Assembly (NCBI GenBank): GCA_021292105.1
Contig: CM037871.1
Coordinates: forward strand, 51,794,200-51,858,199
Length of the DNA: 64,000 nucleotides
Direction of reading: 5' to 3'
Origin: Anadara kagoshimensis
Lineage: Eukaryota > Mollusca > Bivalvia > Arcoida > Arcidae
Numbering within the stretch: position 1 is the stretch's first letter; each line of letters begins with the position of its first letter. The notes beneath the pieces are model-generated. The model saw only the letters and a list, made by a program, of their open reading frames with translations, had not been told where the DNA came from and searched no databases. Of the stretch, positions 56,745 through 64,000 are shown piece after piece. The position numbers were made by a program, and so were the translations under genes.

Positions 56745-57020
56745 CAGTGGAACATATTAGTTAAATCTATAATAAATGCAAAACAAACAGAATGGAGGTC
56801 ACAAGGCAAAGATTCTGATCAAGAATTTTGTCGCTTTAAAGCCATATATCCCAAACTCTCATCATCAGTATGGACATTTGCATCCAACAGACAGGAACTT
56901 CATATTGCACGCTAGATTGCTTAATTATCAGTAGTTCCTAGGCAACAAGCTGACAATACTTGTGATTTCTGCGACTGTCGATATCATGACCTTCTGTCTC
57001 ACACATGTGGCAGCAGCTAG
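56745..57020 (+). pseudogene. Possible non-LTR retrotransposon C-terminal fragment
   Basis: The frame at 56628-56915 contains QWNILVKSIINAKQTEWRSQ and LSSSVWTFASNRQELHIARL. After a stop and frame change comes FCDCRYHDLLSHTC near 56969-57010, a CxC...HxxC knuckle-like motif. The order (tryptophan-rich helix, then a small zinc-binding motif) resembles the region after the RT domain in some non-LTR elements. RT itself is absent and the call is tentative. Confidence 0.33.
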
Positions 57021-57040
57021 TGTCTACATGAAATGATATA

Positions 57041-57266
57041 CTGTAAACGTATTTATATATATAATTAATTTCGCGTGTATTTATTTTCGCGGTATAGGAA
57101 ATTTAGACATATCCGCGAAGTTAAATTTTCGCGACTTTGAAATGTGCCTCATAAAACAATCAGCATAATATAATTTTCGCTTGGTATTAATTTTTGCGCA
57201 AATCAAACGACCGCCAAATAAGCGAAAATTAGATATAGTAAACCGCGAACATAAATACGTTTACAG
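57041..57266. mobile_element. TTCGCG-rich MITE with 18-bp perfect ends
   Basis: TACTGTAAACGTATTTAT at 57039-57056 is the exact reverse complement of 57251-57268; the outermost TA at each side is probably the target duplication. The interior carries TTTCGCG words in both orientations. There is no reading frame. Confidence 0.9.
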
Positions 57267-57269
57267 TAA

Positions 57270-58403
57270 CATTTATTCTACAATGATATTACAGTATATA
57301 TGTAAATTATGTATTTATATCTTTTCGTTGCCTTAATTAGTAATTAAGTTTTGTTTTGTGTTGATTATTAAGTGTACCTGTAAATAACACTATATGTATC
57401 TCTGTAGTGGAGGAAATAAAGTCTGAATTGAATTTATTCCAATATTTATGTTTTGGACCTCAGTGAATTGAATGAAAGAACTAGAACTTTGATAAATAAA
57501 AAAACCAATAAACAATATCATAAAATCATATGGCATATGCATGCATCCACAGTAGTTTACTGTGTAAAATACACAAAAATTATACAGTCATGATAATAAA
57601 AACGAAAATCGATACAAAAATTTTCAAAATATAATATAATTCATAGAAGCGATTGCTAATTTTATTTCCAAAATTATTTGTACATTATATTAAAAACAGT
57701 GACAAAATCTTTCAAAATATTTTTATAACAAAATTAAAAGAAATGATTGCTAATTTCATTTTGTAACATCAATTAAGCCAGAAGACAGTAGCAACGAAAA
57801 GTAATTAAAGGCTACATTAATACAAGAAAGAACTGATATAATTTTGATCATCTAATATTTCAGCTATGTCTTCCAAACTACACCATATGTATGCTGATGT
57901 ATGGTTAAGAGTGAACAGCCATGTTGAAATATTGTCACGTTAAGGGTAATTGGTTACCGGTTTTGTGATTACTTTAGAGCTCTGGGGCGTGAAGATTAAC
58001 AGCTTGTAACAAAGAGTGGCATATGCCCATCTTCTTCTACAGCTTTTGCTTGCATTGGCAATAAGTTTCTCATTTCACGCATGATTGGATGTTTTCTTTG
58101 TAAGAAGATCCGACCTGATCAAAATGAGACACTTATGTAACTCCTTGAGTCAGTCGAATTAAATGAGTAAAGAGTAACCAAATTTATGATTCAACAATAA
58201 TTATTGTTCAAGGTCTGATATTATTCTTCTGTCCTTTTTTTGTTTCTTTAACATCTTTGAATACAATACAGGGCAGATAATTCTATTCCTTTTACCGGCT
58301 ATTCGATTTTCTTATGTGTAAAATTTATGCTTCAATTTGAACAAAAAGTTGTGTAATAACACCAGAATGAATGGACTTTAATTTATGTTCTTTTTGTTGT
58401 TAT

Positions 58404-58456
<53 letters not shown>

Positions 58457-58730
58457 AACAAAGATTTTGTTTTTAATCTAGTTCAGTATTTTTTTCAATT
58501 ATTCACGACGGGATCAGGTTTACTAAGGAATAATTTAGTACGCGTGAAATGTGCGAACGTGTTTGTATGGTCTGCTTTGTACTAGCTCACGCTAAGAGCG
58601 ATTTTAAGGTGCTAAGTCACGGAATCAATACGCCAGTATATATATCATTGTATAAAATTGTATAAAATAATATCTATATACCACATTGGAGTAGAAAATT
58701 GTGATACAATAATCACCATTTTCATACCAC
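57270..58730. other. Intergenic stretch with (GAT)n microsatellite
   Basis: About 17 GAT units occupy 58405-58455; the methionine-rich open frame over them is a repeat translation. Nothing else was recognised. Confidence 0.55.
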
Positions 58731-59134
58731 AATCATTTTCTCCCATGACAGGTCATGTAGTATAGAAATTTCTCACACCTGTGACATGGAAATCCCGCGT
58801 TTTTACCTATGTGGGATTTCCTTGTCTCACCCTAAGGTTGAGACAGGCTACACGCTAAATTTCCCGCGTAGTGATACCTGCTCGGGATTTATCGTTGAAA
58901 GGACTTAATAAGTTGAGAAAAGTTCCGAAGTCAACCAACAATTTCTCAACGTCACAATCACTTACACACGCTTAATTGATGACGTCATAATCATTTTACG
59001 TGAGAAAGTCAACAGAAATCGATTACGTCATTTTCAGTAGGCACAGATGGCGACATGAAAACTGAACATTTGATGCAAATATTTGTTTAAAAATCGCGTT
59101 TTATGTTGCAAATGTGTGAGAAAAAGAATCAAAC

Positions 59135-59277
59135 ACCAGTTACAGTGTAAGACAGAGATATCTCAAACGAGGGTGAATATTTTCTTGTCCAGAACGAGCT
59201 AAAGCTAAAGCTCGTTCTGGACAAGAAAATATTCACCCTCGTTTGAGATATCTCTGTCTTACCCTGTTACCGGTGTA
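59135..59277. repeat. Palindrome with about 65-nt arms
   Basis: GTAAGACAGAGATATCTCAA, ACGAGGGTGAATATTTTCTT, GTCCAGAACGAGCT is mirrored almost base for base after the short centre AAAGCTAA. Confidence 0.93.
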
Positions 59278-59409
59278 AGATTCTATTAATTCCATTGAAG
59301 ATACTCATGATGGATATTTCTATCCTCTATGGGTCGCGCGTGCAAATTAGCACTGGTGGCGTCATAATCAAATGACAATTGCATGACGTTATCATGTGGG
59401 AAAAACAAT

Positions 59410-59504
59410 CCTATGTAGGATAGGGAAATCTCATCCTCGGAGTTGAACATTTCTGTCAGAGACTCGGCAAGCCTCGTCTCTGACTGAAATTTTCCTATCC
59501 TACA
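59410..59504. repeat. Hairpin with the TCGGCAAGCCTC loop
   Basis: TAGGATAGGGAAATCTCATC ... GTCAGAGACTCGGCAAGCCT CGTCTCTGACTGAAATTTTC CTATCCTACAT. The loop is the same 12 bases as in the 16501-16626 palindrome, closed by a different stem. Confidence 0.88.
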
Positions 59505-59574
59505 TGGATACTCAAAATAGATTCTAATAGTCTCCAATTCATGTTGTAACTATATCCTATCATGCAGATGTAAA

Positions 59575-60030
59575 ATACACATTACAGAGGTTTGACAGAT
59601 TAACACCGTGCTAACGGAAAGAAATCAAACTTCGGCTGCCTAGTGGTTAAGATATGGATAGCTAATGGCAGTGGCGGATTTAGGGGAGGGGTTGCGGGGG
59701 TTGCAACCCCCCCCCTTGAAAAATTTAAAGAGGGAGAGAGAGTGAGATATTGACTGATTAAAATTATTTTCTTGGCCCCCATCGGCCCTAGACCCATCGT
59801 CTCTGGAAGCTCGCGCCTTCGGCGCTCGCATCAATCATTGATATAATTCTCATCCCCCTTTAAAAAAATCCTGTATAGTTCTCAACCCCCCCTTTAAAAA
59901 AATCCTGAATAGTTCTCAACCCCCCCTTTCAAAAAATCCTGGATCCGCCCCTGAATGGCCTCCAAAAACGAGGTAAAGCTAACGAGGGGCCGAGATGACA
60001 TGCCGTTTCGGCACAAATTCGTTCGTTATA
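59575..60030. repeat. Family F copy split by a TIR element
   Basis: CAGAGGTTTGACAGATTAAC, ACCGTGCTAACGG on the left, and GGTAAAGCTAACGAGG with GTTTCGGCACAAATTCG on the right. The 285-bp element at 59669-59953 interrupts it. Confidence 0.55.
59669..59953. mobile_element. 285-bp TIR element with AATGG target duplication
   Basis: Ends CAGTGGCGGATTTAG and CTGGATCCGCCCCTG are inverted repeats at 13 of 15 bases. AATGG flanks both sides (59664-59668 and 59954-59958). The right third holds three tandem units of about 34 bp (GTTCTCAACCCCCCCTTTAA AAAAATCCTGAATA). Confidence 0.85.
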
Positions 60031-60044
60031 TTTATATTTGGTGT

Positions 60045-60235
60045 GCCATAATTCCATGTTCCTTTCATTCCCAATTTTGATTCCACACATGGAGGATGTA
60101 GCTAGTTAAACAGGAGGTGCTTACCCTTCCGGAGCACTCAGTCTCACTTCCCATTAGAAGTCACGTATAACCTGATTTGCCAGCTACAACGTTTTTACTT
60201 TATTTTTGGATTTTGGTTGTTTGTTTTTCATTTAG
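60045..60235 (+). repeat. Family D copy
   Basis: TTGATTCCACACATGGAGGA, TGTAGCTAGTTAAACAGGAG, GTGCTTACCCTTCCGGAGCA. The upstream GGTGTGCCATAATTCCATGT is the last piece of the coding end and stop region. Confidence 0.85.
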
Positions 60236-60389
60236 TGTTAAACTTTTGACAGGTCTGTACTTTACATATCTATACTTTTAACAAATAACAGGATTGATTT
60301 GTACGATAACAACATGTTGTGGGCGTCTTGATTTTACCGGTGTCTACACCTGGACACATAATGTGAGAACAAAATAAATGCAATCACAA

Positions 60390-60555
60390 TCCTAAAAACA
60401 AACATAACAATCCAGAAAAATTCACAATCCCTAAGCAAACTAAAAACTTTGAATCTGGCAATTTAAGTGAACTTTCACCAGGAAGTGAGACCGGGTGTTA
60501 TGGAAGGGCAAACATCTCATATTTATCTAGCTACACCCGCCACGTTTAGCCAAAA
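60390..60555 (-). repeat. Family D copy, minus strand
   Basis: TTCACCAGGAAGTGAGACCG, GGTGTTATGGAAGGGCAAAC, CTAGCTACACCCGCCACGT. It faces the plus-strand copy 150 bp away. Confidence 0.83.
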
Positions 60556-60844
60556 GTTAATACTATGAACACTTGATGTACCAAATGATGTTAAATAGCA
60601 TTTACTTTGAGCAACACAGTAATTCGACATATTTATTTCGTTTTCAGAAAATGTGTTGTTGTTTTTTTTTTATAATTGGAAATGCCTTTACGTTGTTTTT
60701 ATCAATAAAGTTGCCTTTATAAGTGTCTTTATAAGAAAATTGTCTTTATACGTAAATATGTATTTCGATTTTAAAGATACTGTAAAACTATCTTTGCAAA
60801 TTTAAAAATATTTACTACGGTAGCAGAGTTAGGAGATATGTTGA

Positions 60845-61250
60845 CGGTTGGGGATCGAACCCCGGCAAGGTCTGAAGAAGACTTGAAAATAAGTAGTGAC
60901 TAATACTGTTCTTGAGCCTAGTACTCGACATTTACAAATGAACGTTACGGGGTCTTTCGGAAGAAACCTTAAATTCGATCCCCTTTATCAAAGCGGGCGT
61001 GGCACGTTAAAGATCCCTCCTTGCACATATCTGGTAATGTCTCGATATAAGTAAAATATTCTTGACCAGGACGGAAAACCCCATTCAATCAATCTACCCC
61101 TTCGCCTTTAGCTGGTAACGTCTCAATATAAGTGAAATATTATTGACTAGAACGTACAACCTATTCAATCAATCAATCTGCCACTTCTCTAATAGCTGGT
61201 AACGTCTCAATATAAGTATATAATATTCTTGACCGGGATGTAATTGGACC
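60845..61250 (+). repeat. SINE family 2 with triplicated 3' tail
   Basis: GGATCGAACCCCGGCAAGGT, GAAAATAAGTAGTGACTAAT, GGGGTCTTTCGGAAGAAACC, GCGGGCGTGGCACGTTAAAG, then the tail AATGTCTCGATATAAGTAAA ATATTCTTGACCAGGACG ... CAATCAATC. The tail unit (GCTGGTAACGTCTCAATATA AGT...) is repeated twice more, at about 61096-61170 and 61175-61245. Confidence 0.83.
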
Positions 61251-61374
61251 TATTTGATAAAAAATGTATTATATGTATGTTATTGTTGTTGGATACTTAA
61301 CAGGATATTTTCGAACAGATGTTTTTGTTATTTCTTTTCATTCATAGAATTTGGGTAATTGACACTCATTTCTC

Positions 61375-61375
<1 letters not shown>

Positions 61376-61423
<48 letters not shown>
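61376..61423. repeat. (ATT)n microsatellite
   Basis: About 16 uninterrupted units. Confidence 0.98.
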
Positions 61424-61429
61424 GACACA

Positions 61430-62100
61430 AAAATAAACGAATTTATCCAAAATGGAAATAAAACACACATTGTCCTTTATAAACAGCAATCACTCTGAAA
61501 TAGGAAGTTTATTTTCTCACAATATTAGTTGATAATTTGATAAACTGTGATGCCGAAAATATTATTGTGTAATTACCAAATCGATTTCTTCATTATTACC
61601 TTAACAAATATGTATATATTGATCCCGTTTTTGTATATTTCTACCATTTTTCTCACAAAAGGAAAATATTTGTGTAATTATTTACAACAGGTTAACGTAA
61701 ATAATTATGTGATCATTAGGTGCCAAATATTGCTAGGATTTGTTAACGCAATTACCAATGACAAATGTATGTTGAAGATGACTATATCACCAGACACACC
61801 GTGACAATTGATGTTATTGTTTTTGTTAGGATGAGGCAATGCAATGTTGTGTTTCTTAAAGTACAGTGAGAATTCCGCGTTTTGTTGTTCCATTTCAATG
61901 GATATCACTTACGTTCTGATCTCAGTTTCACAATAATTGCTTAACAAAGCAACATTGATCAGTGCTTTGCGTCTAAATTTGAGTACCGCGCTGCAATTCG
62001 GTACTTGTATTTAAAAAGTAAAACAGACAATAATATACATGACGAGTCATCCAATGTTTATGGGTCTTCTGCATCATCTTATGCCCAGATTAACTTCTAG
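61430..62100. other. Intergenic stretch
   Basis: Nothing recognised except a partial MITE B end near 61926-61952 (CAGTTTCACAATAATTGCTT). Confidence 0.45.
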
Positions 62101-62104
62101 GTAG

Positions 62105-62730
62105 GGAAATGAAAACGCGACATCACGTCCTAGAAGATGAAGCCAGGTCTGGACGCCTACTTGATGCCACCGACGAAGAAATGTGTAACAAAGTTCAGCG
62201 CCTGGTATACTCTGATAGGCGAATTAAGGTGGGAGAAATAGCGCAGACATGTATTAGACATTTCACATGGTACCTAGCGTTTTAACTATATTACATGCTC
62301 GTTTAGGTATGAGCACGCTTACAACCTGTTGGATCCCTATAGTGCATGGGTCTCCGATGACAAAGAAATTCAAGACGTCAACCATCTGCTGGCAAGGTGA
62401 CGGCCACTGTCCTTTTGGGCGCAAAATATGTTTTTGTTGGTAAACTCTCCAAAGGGGTTTTGCTGCTACATGACAGCGCAATAGTCCACACTTGCAAAGT
62501 TAATGCCACACCCTGCCTATTGGCCTAACCTAGCGTCTTCCTATTCCCAAAATTGTAAAATGATATCCGATGGCGTCATTTCCGGTCTGACGAAGAAGTT
62601 GTGAAGACAGTTGAGGAGTGGGCCAATATGAAGGATCCTGGCTTTTTCAGTTCTGCGCGGGTGGCACTTGAGCACCATTGGTCTAAGTGCATCACACCAG
62701 AGCGCAATACATCGAAAAAGAAGAGGTGAA
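62105..62730 (+). pseudogene. Mariner transposase pseudogene, internally deleted
   Basis: Decayed transposase of the mariner group (cut-and-paste DNA transposon). The first frame gives VLEDEARSGRLLDATDEEMC and KVQRLVYSDRRIKVGEIAQTC (about 62128-62255), the standard region after the N-terminal DNA-binding domain. After degraded sequence (LHARLGMS near 62300) and a gap of several dozen residues that should carry the first catalytic Asp, it resumes with SPMTKKFKT, SAGKVTATVLLG and GVLLLHDSAIVHT (around the second catalytic Asp, near 62470-62490). It ends with FRSDEEVVKTVEEWANMKDP and a stop at about 62727. Several frame changes occur. No terminal repeats were seen. Confidence 0.85.
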
Positions 62731-62734
62731 TCTC

Positions 62735-64000
62735 AACCGGAAATAATTACGGCAGATTACTTATTGGCTCGCCCCCGTAGTTTTAAACAACCGGGCCCAG
62801 GCAAATTTAAAATATTAATTATTTTGTAAATTGTTAAGATATTAAGAAATTTTAATTTCAAAACTGGCTATTTATTTTTTTTCAAAAATTGCCAAAATTT
62901 TCCAGATTTAGGTTAAGAGAAAAACATCGAACACGGTCTTTAAAACCAGCAAAGATCTCCTTTAACTATGCATTGTCTCTAGGAAATAAGATCTTCCTTC
63001 TTAACTAAGGATGGCCCCTGACCTTAGCTATGCACGGTCTCTAATATGGCACTGACCGCTGTCTTTTAACTACAGACGAGCACGGTCGTGTCCCAAGTAT
63101 GTGCGGTCTCTAAAAACAACATAAAAATGTAAGCACACAAAACCAACAAAGACATCAATATCATCGGCCTTAATTCAATGATAAGATCCTTTACCAACTG
63201 TCAATGTAAACGATGAAATCTCTGGTATCGTTACTGTTATTTAACAAGATTCATTAAACCATATAAATGAACCATTTAAATCCGGCAAGTAAATTTACAA
63301 CCCACAATCTAATGATTTCTTCAATTGAGCGACTAATCGTGCTATTATCGCTTGAAGAGTTTTCTAATGGCATGAATCTCAATGAAATATTTGCTCACAT
63401 AAGGCCTTCTGACCTTGCGTGCAGCTCGCATTTTCTTCTCCAAGAATCCAATTGAGTAATGGAAATTAACAAACATTTACACGTATCACTCTCCTTTATT
63501 CTTTGCTAAATTAAATTATCTACCGGTTCTGTACTCAGAAAAATTCAATAAATTTTCCGGCTTTCATACCGTTTCATTTTTCCTTTTTGCTGATAAGATT
63601 TTCTGAATACCGCCTGCGAATTTCTAACGTGATTTACATGAAATATCGTGCATAGTGACCGTTAAGAGTTCCCTTTAGAAATGACTTGTCTTTTTATTTA
63701 CAAATTCTTCGCTACTTTATTTACTAACGTCGATTAAAAAGCAACTTTACGATGATTAAGATAATTGAATGAAGCTTCTATTGGTTGTAACTCGCCAAAA
63801 GCTGTTTACATGAAAGCTTTAGAAGACTATTTTGGTGCTGTGTTACAGATTTAAAACAAGTTTAAATATTTTTGACAGTTTCCCAGATTTTAGCTTTAAA
63901 TTCCGTGTAATTTTTACTAGTTTACTGTTGAAGTAAACGTTTAAATGACATTTATTCTGTAATTATTCTTAAATTAAGGAAGTTACTAGTTCTGATTGCA
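62735..64000. other. Right edge, no gene recognised
   Basis: AT-rich. A MITE B inner-arm fragment lies at 62885-62930 (CCAGATTTAGGTTAAGAGAA). Around 62960-63115 the phrase TATGCACGGTCTCTAA and variants recur about four times, an old short tandem. Confidence 0.45.

Larger units (their letters stand above)
58735..59530. repeat. Second foldback-rich composite block
   Basis: Starts TCTCCCATGACAGGTCATGT, like the block at 16.03 kb, and shares GGTCGCGCGTGCAAATTAGC, GGCGTCATAATC and GACAATTGCATGACGTTATC with 16.64-16.71 kb. It contains a palindrome at 59135-59277 and a hairpin at 59410-59504, and ends TGGATACTCAAAATAGATTC. Confidence 0.72.

Noticed and set aside
58385-58585. Methionine-rich 66-codon frame
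   Set aside because: Produced by the (GAT)n microsatellite.

Overview
The window reads as AT-rich nuclear DNA from a lophotrochozoan animal, most likely a bivalve mollusc. Genes are split by introns with GT...AG borders, microsatellites are frequent, and many repeat families occur, including tRNA-derived SINEs of a type I associate with molluscs. Nothing suggests a bacterium, organelle or virus genome. The species cannot be named from the sequence.

Two protein-coding genes are supported, both on the + strand. The left edge (83-3247) carries the last five exons of a dual oxidase (DUOX): the FAD/NADPH-binding dehydrogenase end of a membrane enzyme that makes hydrogen peroxide. From 11626 to 26435 lies a four-exon gene for a secreted protein of about 450 residues with an endonuclease/exonuclease/phosphatase (EEP, sphingomyelinase/DNase I-like) fold. 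By eye, four of the residues that normally form its active site are replaced, so it looks like a pseudoenzyme. Its second intron is about 11.9 kb and holds a complete but broken Ty3/gypsy LTR retrotransposon (18090-22739), two copies of a TIR element, a SINE, minisatellite tracts and several long palindromes.

From 26.5 kb to the right edge I find no convincing host exon. That 37 kb consists of relics: IS630/mariner transposase fragments (31.8-32.2 kb, perhaps 40.0-40.2 kb, 62.1-62.7 kb), SINEs, several MITE families, minisatellites (42 bp at 33.8 kb, 28 bp at 46.8 kb), local duplications (30.1, 33, 49.2 and 53 kb) and foldback elements.

The commonest repeat recurs about 20 times in both orientations, with core words GGAGGTGCTTACCC and CCGGAGCACCCGG. 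In its two longest copies (34.1 and 43.8 kb) it runs upstream into a decayed reading frame with motifs such as YDKRDDFNF and KMFYGRYHS. The scattered copies are therefore best explained as 5'-truncated 3' ends of one retroelement family. Annotations here come from reading alone; no database search was run.
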